Source: Sipunculus nudus (taxonomy: Eukaryota; Annelida; Sipuncula; Golfingiida; Sipunculidae). Taken from it: a DNA stretch of 64,000 nucleotides. Position 1 is the stretch's first letter; each line of letters begins with the position of its first letter. Shown here piece after piece: positions 16,001 to 25,904 of this stretch. The translations under genes and the position numbers were made by a program. Under the pieces are notes generated by a model. It made no database searches. It had not been told where the DNA came from and saw only the letters and a list, made by a program, of their open reading frames with translations. The stretch is from positions 16,818,479-16,882,478 of the forward strand of contig CM049321.1 in NCBI GenBank assembly GCA_026874595.1, read 5' to 3'.

Positions 16001-19000
16001 AACCGACCTTTCCCTATATGTAATAAGAATACTTTAATCATGGTTCAGGATATGTAACTTCAGTTTTTTTTTAATTATGGACATGACAATGTTGTAATTG
16101 TTGGAATGTATACCGGACATACATCATGAAACTGAGGTTGTATATTTTTTTACCCTGTTTGAAAAAGAACACTGTAAGAGTGGGAAATACACTGGCCTTA
16201 TGTCTTATGACCTCCAAACACATTAAATATGTGTGGATTTTGCTGTGATATTAATTTAGCTGGGGAACTCTACAGGTAAATATGTATAAAGGGTTTCATG
16301 AATATCCATCAGAATTTTAGTAAGTCACAAATGGCACCACCAAAGTCTGGTGACCTCTGACCTCATAAAATATCCATGGATTTTGCCAGGAATAGAAATT
16401 GATATTATATTGGTTAATATTTCAACGGAGTTTTATTAAATTTATCAAATGGTAAGTTAATTTTACAGGGACACTTAAAGTGAACGTGTGGAGGGACCTT
16501 GGGTATACCATCATGCTTCTGGTCTGTAACAGGTCTATAAATACTGAACGCATGCTAGGCTACTTTCCCAAGGTCACACAGAGGTCAAGCAATAGATATC
16601 CTATAATTACTAGAAGTAGCTAAGTGACAAAGATCCAGGTCACTGACAATGGGTCCACCATCTAGTGCCAGATGATGAGAGTTGCATCTCCAAATAACAT
16701 TTCTAGATGTACTGAAATACAACTTATTGAAATGTTATTATATTTATTAAATAAAATTTATTATATAATTCATAAGAAGAATTTCAAATAAAATATTTTA
16801 TTTTCTTGAAAGTAATGTCAAAACAGATGGACCTCAAAATTAGAGAATTTCAACTGAAAATAAACAAAATTGTGACATGGCATGCCTGAAAAACCTTTTA
16901 TATTTTTTTGCCTGAACTACATCAAATCATCTTTTTATTAGTTGGATATCTTGATCAATGTGGTGAGAAATATTTATAATCTTTATGGTTATAAGTAAAA
17001 TGTCCTGTGTTTCTTCAAGATGCAAAATTACAAACCATTTACATCTTGCTTTTACCTTTAGTTTGTAATTTTTCTAGGAATGTGTCATCAAACGATCTGG
17101 TAAGACGGGAAAGGTACCGGCGAGCTGAGAAACCAGGTCGTATTCTACGAGTTCCGATCCACGAACCACGCTCTTTCACAAATCGCAAATTAACACTCTC
17201 ACTCTGTAGACAGAAAAACACATCACAAGTACAGTGAAACCTGTGTTAAGGTACCACCCTTCGGCCTGGGCAAAAGTGGTCTTTTTACACAGGTGGTCTT
17301 ATTGGGCAGGTCAGTTATACAATACCCAATGTGAATGTGGTCTTAATAAACAGGTGGTCTTAATAAACAGGTGGTCTTATAAGACAGGTTCAACTGCAAA
17401 TAACCTCACCGTTTATAATGAAGATTGTATTTAATTTTTTTTTAATCTACTGAGTAAAGATGATTTACAATGTTCGGAAAAAAATAACTGGTTTCAACCA
17501 AATTTCCTTACAATTAGACTTTACATAAAGTGTTGCTGTATATCTCTGTGCATAAATTAATACGTATGTGAATATACATTTTGTGTGTATGTACACACAT
17601 GCACATATAGGACTGTATCACAGTAAAAAATTTCTCAAGTCATTGGAAGGTACATATTACAATCAGCTGATATTTTTTCTGCTTTATTTCAGCAAAGTAC
17701 TGACCCTTTTCTCTTAGTAATGTTCCTATGCTTTACTTTCCATTTAGGTATATGAAAAGACAACAAAAGCACCACAAACAAGCATAATACACCTGAAGTG
17801 TATCTGTTGACCTCTGACCTCATTAAATATGCTTGAATTTTATAATAAGGTAATACAGGTGAGAAACTCTATTGGTAAATATGTATAATGAGTTTCATAA
17901 AAATCCATAGGATTTTTGGTAGGTCACCAAGGTGCCCAAAAAAGTATGGTGACCTCTGACCTCATTAAATATGCATGGATTTTGCTGGAAATCGAACTTA
18001 GGCAAGATATTTTATTAACATTTCTGATGAGTTTTATCAAAATACTTCAAATTCTTTGTAGGTTTTCATGCTGACATCACAAAGTAGCCTAATGACCCAT
18101 GACCTTATTAAATAAGGGTGGATGTTGCCAGTGATCGAACATGGGCGAGATAATCTGTTGGTAAGTATTATGGAGAGTTTTGTGAAAATCCATCAAAGCC
18201 CTGGTAAGTAATCGCAGCGGTGCTAAAAGTTAACAGACGGTCAGATGGATAGACAGATGATGGGTATACCATCACATGACAGCTGCATGAAAAAATAATT
18301 CATTGCTTTTGAATAAAACTGTTTAAAATTTGAATTTTGCAGAAAAAATTTACATGTATCAGATTGTCACTAAAAGTGACCGACCTGACTCCCGTATGAT
18401 AGGATGCTCTTTGTCAGATCTTCCACCGTTTTCAACCCGAGACCGTCGTGTGTTCTCCCTTGGCCGTTCTCTCCATCCTCTCCTTCACCTTTCAGGGCCA
18501 GGTCCTCTGAGAACAGCAGCAGCGCCCCCTTGCGGGTGATGAAGGTTTTAGGCAGCGCAACCTCATGGAGTTCACGACCTGTTCTGGGGGTGATGAAGGC
18601 CTGTTTGGGCTGTAGGGGTGGCAGTGTGTACAATTTGTTGGAGTCCTCCGCCCAACTGTAGTAGTCCTGCAAATGTTAACATATACAGTAAAAATCCTTG
18701 TATAAGTCGATTCTGCAAATCTTAAAGGGACCTATTCACATACATGGTATGTTAAATATACATGAAGTATAGTGTTTATCTCCTTAAAGCATTATGGTAT
18801 CTGCCAATATTTCATTCTAAACTGTTTGGTTACTTTTACATATACAATTGGACACAATCTTGCAATGGGCCTGATCAGTGGCACAAAAACATGGCACACG
18901 CTACCTGGTAGCCATTTCACCCAATTCCAAAATAAAGATTTTTCAGTTTCCCATTCAGTGTTTCTTCTTTTTATAATGCTTCTTCTCCTTGGTTGGGTGT

Positions 19001-22000
19001 TGCTTTGAATGTTCAAGTGCGGACCTCCGGTCACGCAGTCTTGTTATGGTAAACAGATACATGTGGACTGTGTTTATTTACAAACAGAATCATAACAATT
19101 TATGTATGAAACAGGTGAAATGGAGAAGTAATAAGTCTGTGTGCCATGAAGATTTTGCTTGTTAACTTGTGTACTCAGCTGAACTGAATCATATCTATAG
19201 CTTAAATTTAGATCGTACATTTATTCCAATAAATATTATGCACCCTTAGCTTGTAAGTAAAAACCTTTGTGTATAAGTCTGTTGTGAATATAAGGAATAG
19301 AAGACTTTCTCAGGAGGGAGAAAGGGGCTGCTTCCTGCTGGCCATTTTTTCTACTTATTAGAATATTTGTAATTACATATTTAATATTTGCAGCCATCTG
19401 GTACAGGGCTGTTATGATATACATAATTTGATTTTAACTTTGATTTACTTCATGGTATAAATCACTGTAAATGAGTCATAGGAATAAAAACTGATTCTTT
19501 TAAAAGAGTATCTCACTTGTTCTCAGAAACTCGATATTTTGTGACCTCTAACCTCACTAAATATCCATGAATGTGATGAGAATTTACATAATTCATGCAA
19601 GAAACTGTACTGGTTAATTAACTACTCATCATGAGTTGTATATGAAAATCGTTCAGATTTTTCATTAGTCAGGGTGGTGCCACCAAAGTGTGGTGACCTC
19701 TGACCTCATTAAATATGCATGGATTTTGCTGAAAATGGAACTTAGGTGAGATATCATATCAATTAATATTTCTGTTGAGTTTTATCACAACTGATCCATT
19801 AAATTCCTCGACTTTTGTGTTGGGTCGACACCACATTTTGCTCTGTACATTGCAGCCTTGTAAACTCTGACATCATTAAATATGCCCGAAATTATTTGAG
19901 GTGAGAAACTGAATTGGTAATTTTGTATCATGAATTTTATGAAAATTCATAAGATTTCTGGTAAATCACCATGGTGCCTCCAAAGTCCTGTAACCTCTGA
20001 CCTCATTAAATATACTTGTTTTTGCTGGAAATCATATATAGGTGAGATATTTTATTGATTCACTTTTCTGTCGAGTTTTATCAAAATCCATCATATACTC
20101 CTTGTAAGTTATTGGGGTGACACCACAATAGCTCAGTGACCTCTGACCTTATTAAATATGGGCATGGATTTTGCCTATAATTGCACTTGAGCAATTATCT
20201 ATTGGTTAATTAGTATTTATGGTAAGTTTTGTGAAAATCCTTTGAAGTTTTGGGAAAATATCAAGGGAACACTAAAAGTATACGGACGGTGGGTATATAC
20301 CATAATATGTCCCGTCATAGTTGGGTGTATGAAAGGGGGGGTGGGGGGGGGGGGGGGGACATCCCTTTAAAAGAAATGAGTATGAAAACGTTAGTGACCT
20401 CAGTTTTCAAAATTTTCAGAAAAGAGTAATTCTTTAAAAACATAGTGCAATTTGGTAATTTGGTAGGCCAGTGCATCAAGGGTTAACAAAACAAATTAAT
20501 TTTGTAATACTCATGTCATACAAGTGTCATTTATACAAACAAATTTCCTGGACTACTGCAAGAGTTCCATATGGTCCAATAAATTGGGATAAGAGCTGTC
20601 ACCTGATAACAGCAGTATATCATGTGACACAACAGACAAGTGGCCATAAGGTGGTGATTTATCATACTTAACAGTTTACAAAAAGCAGATAGCAACACAT
20701 ACTAACCACACGGGGTCATGGTGTATTATACTGTATACATGAATATTACTTCCTTTTATCTTAGATACAATCAAGGGCTTCACATAAACAGAAAATTATG
20801 TGTAGCACTTGTCCCAAAAAAGAGTGAAGCCAAAAACATAAAAAGAAACAAAAAAAAAAACACTGTCTTACAAATTTCACTTTGTTTTTATTCATATATT
20901 TTTTATCACATTTAAGATAAAATAATAATAAATAAGTCTTAATTAAAATTTAGACAAATTTGCTTGTTTTAACAACTGCAGGGCTCTATAATTGCCTGAG
21001 TAAGACTCTAGTATATATAGCCTTGAAAACATGTGAAAAAAACCAGCCTGTAGTTCACTAGGAGTCTATGACTGTTTGCAAATATTCAGCAGGGAACCAA
21101 TCTACGTTTGGATCTGCAATGAGTGTACACCAACTTATTGGTCATGTCTACGGCAGAGAGAACTTGTCTCTCACACAGAATGTTTACATGCATATGGTGG
21201 AACCACTGCTGACTGGCGTAATCACACAACATGGGTACTTCACACACGGCACAGAACGTACTGGAATGACACCAGGTACTCAAGTCTGGAGTGTTTACAC
21301 CTGTACTAGCCCTACATGTACCGGTCACACAGGCTAAAGCTCACTATAGCTCCTTGTTTATTTACCCATACTGTCCATACTTAATCTTTAGTCTAATTTT
21401 GTGGTCCATCTTAATTATTTAAACAAATATTAATCTTTTATCAAAATAAACAATTATGTGTTTGATCTAAGTTTACCATAATGAAGTTCTGTACGTGAAT
21501 GGAGTGTGGCCAAAGTAACCCTCAGCTGACCACCTGTTTATTTATGAATATTTTGGGAACATAATAAATCCTATTATCTGAAGAATAACACATAACTTTA
21601 AAGTGATAATGACTCATCTGGTTTCATTCCATTAAAGGAATCTGGGAAAAAAGGCAAAAAAAAAACAGAATCTAACCAAATATTCTTTTACATGTTATAG
21701 AAAAAAAAAAATTCCCAAATCAGCAACTTCATGGTCAGAACACAGGTGAGCTTTAAAACAAAGGCAGCTCCTGATACCTGGCAGACTGGCTGGAGAGAGC
21801 AAGGTCTCTCACAGCATAACATAGTTGATGCCTTGTATAGAGAAAGATGATCTGTAGGGTTAAAACTAATCCAAAATCTCAAGGATTCCCATGATGTATT
21901 ACTACCATTAATAACAAATGAATACCAATTAAGTCATACACAGTTAAACCACCTTGGCTACCACCCTTGTGTCTATTCCCACTCTAAAAGACATTTTTTT

Positions 22001-22836
22001 TCTGTCCCTGGCCCATCTTCATATCAAGTCTGTTGCAGCTATGCCTTCACAGACCTTTAATAATTAACCAGGCAATTATCAAACCAGATTTTGTTGTCCA
22101 CCTTATAATTAAAAAAATATATTAAAATGTTATCAAAATAAACAATTATGTGTTTGATTTGAGTTATCCATAATGAAGTTCTGAATGTGAATGGAGTGAG
22201 GCCATAGCAACCCTCAGCTGACCGCCTGTTTATTTATAAATATATTTTAAACATAACAAATCCTAGTGTCTGAAGAATAACATAACTTTAAATGTGATAA
22301 TGACCCATCTGATTTATTCCATTTTATTAAGGAATCTAAGGATAAACACATAAAAAGACAGAATCTAACCAAACATTGTTGTGTTATACAAAAAAGTGTC
22401 CCAAATCAGCAACTTCATGGTCAGAACACAGGTGAGCTCTAAAACAAAGGCGGCTTGTGAAATCTGGCATAGTGGCTGGAAGGAGCTATATGACCACCAC
22501 ATTTTTCTAACTGGCCTCGGAGGTAAAAAAAAGGCAAGTGTTAGTGCATGGTATAAAATTGTCCCAAATAATTGGGTAACAAGTTTGGTAGAATGGAGAA
22601 CTATGTCATTGACATTCTGGTTTTATATGGTTTGATTCTATCCCACTTTGAAAACTGCTGTGCTGTTTGGGCTGTAATGATTGCCAAATCACTCACCTCT
22701 GGCTCAAAGATAACATCAACTCTTTCATGGCCGTTCTTTTTAATGGACCCTCGCCCCCTCGCTAACAGCGAGAGATTGACAGTTGTTGACATTGTCTCCA
22801 CTAGATGTCACTACTGCAGGCCTACAGCCAGTCCAG
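972..22836 (-). CDS. KIAA2012: KIAA2012-like gene (multi-exon, minus strand; gene span)
   Basis: At least six consecutive exons (22836-22697, 18666-18385, 17203-17056, 15585-15412, 13999-13788, 11661-11548) join in frame with canonical splice sites and phases 0,0,1,1,0,0, giving 345 codons. Recognised from family memory: the N-terminal SLLxRGxG..FEPE|DY block, the LPKTF.TRKGALxLxSE block, the RPGxSAxRYL block and the GYI.D..L block occur in the same order as in the vertebrate KIAA2012 protein (about 1,180 aa in human). The function of that protein is essentially unknown; I recall ciliated-tissue expression but hold that loosely. The human protein continues well past this region, so more exons are expected downstream (left). 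Candidates are at 1344-1466 and 972-1026, and more may lie beyond the window. Introns are 1.5-10 kb and rich in repeats. Confidence 0.85.
1344..1466 (-). CDS. candidate exon with two competing frames (probably same gene)
   Basis: A clear donor GTAAAT follows position 1344. Two frames are open. One (..RNDALWAWKREKRLKQREL..NGK, phase 0 at the donor) connects in frame to the next candidate exon at 1026. The other (MEKRKALEAARTFAKDLPD.., then ..SESEPPYEWK, phase 1) looks more like a conserved protein but runs into a stop in the next exon. It would instead end in-frame at a TGA if read through the donor. The acceptor is uncertain: AG at 1467-1468 gives phase 0 but lacks a good pyrimidine tract. 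Assignment to the KIAA2012-like gene is inferred from strand and order only. Confidence 0.45.
1510..4640. other. AT-rich intergenic/intronic stretch
   Basis: I see no exon, RNA gene or well-bounded element here. The stretch is AT-rich with homopolymer runs. Confidence 0.5.
4645..5607. mobile_element. Tigger/pogo-like non-autonomous DNA transposon (963 bp)
   Basis: Starts CAGTGAAACTCC..GCGGACA and ends TCCGGC..GGAGTTTCAC, an inverted terminal repeat (two terminal bases differ) flanked by TA on both sides (4643-4644, 5608-5609). Near both ends it holds several GGACAACTCACTAA subrepeats. CAGTGAAAC termini and TA target duplication are typical of Tigger/pogo (Tc1-mariner superfamily). There is no transposase frame. 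Confidence 0.75.
6015..6443. mobile_element. MITE with CTGTGGTTG..CAACCACAG termini
   Basis: Terminal inverted repeat CTGTGGTTG / CAACCACAG is flanked by TA at both ends (6013-6014, 6444-6445). Both inner flanks carry TTCGCGA/TCGCGAA motifs, symmetrically placed. There is no coding content. A related right end (GCCAACCACAGTA) recurs at about 13092-13104. Confidence 0.7.
7100..7500 (+). repeat. TGACCTCTGACC-unit interspersed repeat
   Basis: Two tandem units of about 150 bp, each with TGACCTCTGACCTCATTAAA followed by a .GATTTTGCC.GAAAT-type block and a final ATGG.TGGACAGACACTGTCC end. Other copies are at about 8930-9170, 16190-16530, 17790-18280, 19535-20330 and, inverted, 34340-34740. The perfect 13-mer TGACCTCTGACCT lies at 7160-7172. 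Confidence 0.75.
8930..9170 (+). repeat. TGACCTCTGACC-unit repeat, short copy
   Basis: Single diverged unit (GTGACCCCTGACC) with the family's terminal block (TATACCATAATAC.TTCCGTCATAGATGGG) at 9132-9160. Confidence 0.65.
9310..9470 (+). repeat. possible tRNA-derived SINE
   Basis: TAGCTGAGTGG resembles a Pol III A box. GGTTCTTAGG, about 40 bp downstream, is a weak B box. There is no obvious tail or target duplication. Confidence 0.3.
10090..10370. repeat. diverged interspersed repeat, copy B
   Basis: Partner of the stretch at 1-300, sharing GTGTTTATGTTTGTAG-like and GAGTAAGCAAATGGTTTCA blocks. Confidence 0.35.
11071..11256. mobile_element. Tigger/pogo-like MITE (186 bp)
   Basis: Near-perfect terminal inverted repeats of about 20 bp (CAGTGAAACCTYGTTGTGTC and its complement) are flanked by TA on both sides. 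The interior has further GTCGAA/TTCGAC pairing. It lies in the intron after KIAA2012-like exon 6. Confidence 0.85.
11548..11661 (-). CDS. KIAA2012: KIAA2012-like exon 6
   Basis: This 38-codon exon (ELIEGSLKGDEDEKESGRGS...) lies between acceptor TTGCCAACAG and donor GTAAAC, phase 0 at both ends, continuous with exon 5. It is strongly charged and low-complexity, consistent with the disordered, coiled-coil-rich middle of the family. The next candidate coding piece is 10 kb away, so exons may be missing from this reading. Confidence 0.82.
12290..12660 (+). repeat. interspersed repeat with nuclear-receptor-type half sites
   Basis: Contains TCAAGGTCAAGGTCA at about 12506-12520 and the palindrome AGGTCATGACCT at 12533-12544. 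An earlier diverged unit begins with TTCAAGGTCAAGACC at about 12296. The spacing suggests a tandem unit of about 200 bp. No coding content. Confidence 0.45.
13788..13999 (-). CDS. KIAA2012: KIAA2012-like exon 5
   Basis: This 212-nt exon runs from acceptor TCCTAATAAG to donor GTGACT, phase 1 in and phase 0 out. It encodes an acidic start (LTEISEEEQ), then a hydrophobic TGTVIIVGVEQ strand and a helical QEKQNVLTDLLVKSTINHAL segment. I cannot match it residue by residue to the vertebrate protein. The frame, phases and splice sites make it a secure exon. Confidence 0.85.
14290..14540 (+). repeat. interspersed repeat, copy 1 of 3
   Basis: Shares AAGGACATCTG.., GAG.TTTTGCAAA, GGTTACATGTTTTT and TTGTCAACATTG..CATGT blocks with about 30400-30660 (same strand) and about 24735-24970 (opposite strand). 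Confidence 0.55.
14560..14940. repeat. GTACTCGAGTCC-type repeat
   Basis: Multiple copies of GAGTACTCGAGTCCGAGTCGGGTAATGCC.. in both orientations, at 14562-14625 and 14865-14925. A diverged copy sits at about 31070-31130 (GTTGCCATTGCAACGAGTA) and related GAGTCCGAGTCC clusters at 32090-32620. Confidence 0.55.
15095..15370. mobile_element. MITE family TTAGGCCAAAAA, copy 1
   Basis: The right end ACCTTTTATTCTTTTTGGCCTAA matches the inverted left end TTAGGCCAAAAAA.TAAAAGGT of copies at 24138 and 35257. The interior (GTTTCGATAAAAATTTCATATG, AAAGCATGAAAATA, GCTAAACCAGTACAAGC) also aligns between copies. Lies in KIAA2012-like intron 4. Confidence 0.65.
15412..15585 (-). CDS. KIAA2012: KIAA2012-like exon 4
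   Basis: This 174-nt exon lies between acceptor ..TTTGTATTTCAG and donor GTGAGT, phase 1 in and phase 1 out. The split Gly codon restores GYISD, matching vertebrate GYIKD. Downstream, D(L/LS)..P.PYR..R.. parallels the vertebrate DLSGVPPKYHLLP stretch. A MITE copy (about 15095-15370) ends 40 bp downstream, in the intron. Confidence 0.9.
16190..16530 (+). repeat. TGACCTCTGACC-unit repeat
   Basis: Two units with the .TATACCATCATGC end at about 16505. A perfect TGACCTCTGACCT lies at 16351-16363. Confidence 0.7.
17056..17203 (-). CDS. KIAA2012: KIAA2012-like exon 3
   Basis: This 148-nt exon lies between acceptor TTTTTCTGTCTACAG and donor GTAAAA; it enters in phase 0 and leaves in phase 1. It is a basic segment containing RIRPGFSARRYLSRL, which parallels the vertebrate IQPGYSAKRYL block at the same relative position. 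A separate MITE (17232-17396) sits only 28 bp upstream, in the intron. Confidence 0.9.
17232..17396. mobile_element. degenerate Tigger/pogo-like MITE (165 bp)
   Basis: Begins CAGTGAAACCTGTGTTAAGG after TA; the complementary right end is eroded (GACAGGTTCAACTG). The interior repeats AAACAGGTGGTCTTA three times. It lies immediately upstream of KIAA2012-like exon 3. Confidence 0.65.
17790..18280 (+). repeat. TGACCTCTGACC-unit repeat, three units
   Basis: Units start near 17808, 17950 and 18083 (period about 140 bp) and finish with a GACGG.CAGATGG..TATACCATCA end at about 18265. Perfect 13-mers lie at 17808-17820 and 17950-17962. Confidence 0.8.
18385..18666 (-). CDS. KIAA2012: KIAA2012-like exon 2
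   Basis: This exon has 94 codons between acceptor ..AACATTTGCAG and donor GTCGGT, phase 0 at both ends. It opens with DYYSW, completing the FEPE|DY junction with exon 1. It contains the family's most conserved stretch, LPKTFITRKGALLLFSEDLA (about residues 75-94 of the joined protein), then an acidic, Gly-rich linker and a helix ending SILSYGSQ. The exon stands out from its AT-rich surroundings by higher GC and a long open frame. Confidence 0.92.
19535..20330 (+). repeat. TGACCTCTGACC-unit repeat, five units
   Basis: The longest array in the window, with units near 19540, 19694, 19862, 19991 and 20137. It ends TATATACCATAATATGTCCCGTC at about 20315, followed by a poly-G tract (20336-20358). 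Perfect 13-mers lie at 19694-19706 and 20137-20149. Confidence 0.8.
21400..21795. repeat. tandem intronic duplication, left copy
   Basis: Aligns along its length with 22090-22490: shared ATCAAAATAAACAATTATG, CCATAATGAAGTTCTG, CCTCAGCTGACC.CCTGTTTA and CAGCAACTTCATGGTCAGAA blocks in the same order. The copies are separated by about 300 bp and lie in the intron between KIAA2012-like exons 1 and 2. Confidence 0.8.
22090..22490. repeat. tandem intronic duplication, right copy
   Basis: Partner of 21400-21795. Its right edge lies about 200 bp from KIAA2012-like exon 1. Confidence 0.8.
22572..22685 (+). pseudogene. possible LINE reverse-transcriptase scrap
   Basis: A plus-strand frame contains LYGLILSHFENCCAVWA, which resembles the LYKxLIxPHFDYCCxVW stretch common near the C-terminal end of LINE reverse transcriptases. 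Only about 25 residues are recognisable, so chance similarity is possible. Confidence 0.3.
22697..22836 (-). CDS. KIAA2012: KIAA2012-like exon 1 (5'UTR tail plus first 35 codons)
   Basis: The start ATG is at 22801 (minus strand) and the 35 codons end in ..IFEPE, directly before donor GTGAGT (22691-22696), phase 0. The pattern SLLARGRGS..FEPE corresponds to the vertebrate N-terminus, which fixes the start. Upstream, a pyrimidine-rich tract ending TATCATTACAG gives an acceptor at 22837-22838. About 35 nt of 5'UTR therefore belong to this exon, and a further non-coding upstream exon is implied, probably toward the GC-rich block at 25.9 kb. Confidence 0.88.
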
Positions 22837-24137
22837 CTGTAATGATAAAGCAAAAAAATATTAACATATAATCATATCATTATCCAGACTACAACTTTAG
22901 TGATCATCTGAGACACTTATTTTTGTAAAAAAAAAAAAAAAACCCACAGCATTAATGACAGAAAATGATGTGCTATTTTTTTTCTGTTGTTAGAACCGTT
23001 CTTTTTTATTTGAAAAGTGTCTAAACAAGCAAATTTGTGGAATTTAAGTCCCCTGCTTCTGCCTCTTGGTGTCTTTCATGCTAACCTGATCAATATGTTT
23101 CAGTTTTTATGTTTGCCTGAAGATGTCTCCACATGTCAAAGTGGCTGTGTTAAGTTTTCATGGTGCCCTGAAGATGTCTCCACATGTCATAATTTTGGTT
23201 GTAAAATAGAAACAAAATTCAATATATTTTTTGAGTTGAAGAGAATAAATTTTCAGATAGACACTCCAAAACCAATCTGAACAAGGTATGTGTAAGAGCA
23301 ATCACTGACCCAAACTTATGTGAATGAAATCAGATAATATTTAGGAAAGTTATCCCACGGAAAAAAAAAAACCTGTTGGACAGAGGGACAGACAGACAGA
23401 CTAACCCATATCAATGTCCCCCGTTCTGGGAAGCGGGGGACAATTATAGGACTGTACTGATACTTCATCAAGATATGATATGTATCGCAAAACATCCTTT
23501 ATTTTATGATATGCGATCCAACACATTTAAGGTATATTTAAGGTTAGTTATATAGTAAATATTTTTTCCTTATTCTTTAGAAGATAACATTTCATAGGAT
23601 CCTTATTATATTGTTTCCAAACTGGAAAAATGAAACATATTTCCAACAATCAGTCTGATATTCAGAGGCAGTTACAGTTGTTTTGGGTGACTTGTTTCAC
23701 ATGATATGATGCCAAGAAAGTCTGAAACAACAGTTCATGCCATATAAATCCACTACTAAAGGCTTTATGGTGAGTTCAGAAAAAAAATTAAATTTATGAT
23801 TCTGTTTACAGCCACAGCAATAAAAAAAGGAAATAGAGTAATTTTAAACAGTTTATTGTGACACTTATGATCCAGAACCAAGACTTAAAATGAACGCTCC
23901 ATTATCGTGTCAATAATTACTAATTATCCAATCCATTTTCTCCTGCTACATACTACAGGCAGTTGCCAGTAACTGGGTGCATGGTTAGTCTTACTGATAG
24001 TATTAGCTGTTTACTCATTGCCACAGAAACTGACTGGGTTCAGAGCTCTGTTCAGACCATGCAACAATAAAGCACTGTCCCTTATAATCTTCAGCTTCTA
24101 AAAGAAACAACATAGAAGTCACAGAGATACAAAGAAT

Positions 24138-24452
24138 TATTAGGCCAAAAAACATAAAAGGTATGGTCCTCAGGCACCACCCTCATCAGTTTTAACTCCC
24201 TGCATCAAAATTTTTATTTTGATGTTCATCTTTCAAAAAGTTAAATAATAATACAATTTTAATCAGATTTCCTTTGTTTTGTACATGCTTTTACTTGTTT
24301 AGCAAAATCTTCTGTTATTTTCATGCTTTTTCCTGATCATATGACATTTTTATCAAAACACACAAAAAAAGGTAAAAAATCAAATATTGCCCACACACAC
24401 TCATTTCTGAAAAAAGTTCCTCAAAACCAGACCTTTTTTTTTGGCCTTACAT
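24138..24452. mobile_element. MITE family TTAGGCCAAAAA, copy 2 (complete)
   Basis: Left end TTAGGCCAAAAAACATAAAAGG and right end CC(T)nGGCCTTA form inverted termini over about 315 bp. The interior aligns, partly in reverse, with copies at 15095-15370 and 35255-35470. Confidence 0.7.
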
Positions 24453-24734
24453 AAATCATAGGTGTGTTATATGAACCTTTATCAGCATAAAATACCAAAT
24501 TTTCATTAGGTTATATGCAGAGTAAGCCAAGAATTACAACATGTAATTTTTAACTAAGGAATGTGAATAGTTGACTTTAATAAAAAAAAAAAAAAACAAA
24601 TGTTACACAAATACTCTAAAGTCTAAATCTCTAATTACTAAAACTTTCCATTCATCTACCTTTTGAAAAAGAATTTTGTGGTTTCCTCTGTGTATATATA
24701 TAAATTAATGATCTAGGGGTCATCCTGGTTATGA

Positions 24735-24970
24735 AAATTTTTTATAACACCTCTGTGTAGGATGTATGAACTTGTTTATCAACAACATGTTTGTAAACAG
24801 CAATGTTGACAAACAGAAAAAAAAACATGTAACCTATGGTAGTAGGGAGCATATACATATGCTGAGGTAGAAAGGTCACTTGCTGCAAAACCAAATTCAG
24901 AAAGCTCTGGCTTTTCTGACTTGCTGCCAGATGCCTTTGTGGAATTAGTTTTATTTTGGCAGGCCCCTTG
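24735..24970 (-). repeat. interspersed repeat, copy 2 of 3 (inverted)
   Basis: The complement aligns with 30400-30660: GGCAAAATAA.., CAGAAAA.CCAGA, GTTTGTAAACATTGCTGT and ATGAACTTGTTTATCAACA blocks. Confidence 0.6.
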
Positions 24971-25904
24971 ACACATATAATAAACACATGGATATAAACA
25001 ATTCAGGCAGCCTGTATGCACTTATATTGACATGGCCTGATTTTATGAAAGCTCCAAGGGACTGACTCTAGTTTTTAAACATCAGATATCAGAAAAGGCC
25101 CTTTCAACTATCTTTTTTTTTAGAAATTGCTGTTAACATTAACATTTTCCCTGATATTCGGGCTTAATATTCTTGAACCCCAGCCCATTATTAAGAGTAA
25201 CATATTACGACGTAGCCAGCATCGATTAAAAAAAATCAAATCAAATGATTTATATACATTTCATCAGAGGTAAATTGAACTACAGTCCCAGTAATATTCT
25301 TGTGTTGTTCGTGAGAGACCTTATATTAACATGTTTTTGTATATGTATACTATGATCATATATAACCATGTATTAATGAATATGAATGCAAGCACATTTA
25401 TAAAATGAGTAATGTAAACAAAAATGACAATTAAACAAGCATGGATTGATATAACGTGGATGAACGTATACCTGAAATAAATATTGAAAAAAGCATTAAT
25501 TAAATGTGATTTACTTTGGCATTTATTTTTCAATAGATTTCCTTTTTTCAATTGTACTTATTATTTTGTATTGTTAAAATAAAACTCTAACATTTGCCAT
25601 GCACTCAATCACCGCTTCTGTTCAAGACTTTTATATTTGCACCTACAATGACACCAGCTTGTAATAGTGAAGTGTAAACCAATTGGCTACTGGCCTGGCC
25701 AATATACACAAGGTTAAAGAACCATACTTCATAGCGTTATCGAGTCGAAGTTTCAATATTCCTTCTCAGAAATTACCTGGCTGGTAGATAAACTGATAAA
25801 TCCTCTTCACGGAATATAATTTACGTCACAGTCTACTTGAGGTTTCCCCGACTGCGCTGGGGAAGTTTTCTGAAGTGAGTCCTCTGTACACATACACTCA
25901 GCTC

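Noticed and set aside
21068-21337. 89-residue plus-strand frame with several Cys and His
   Set aside because: Three overlapping frames on both strands are open here, so composition explains it; no domain or splice evidence.
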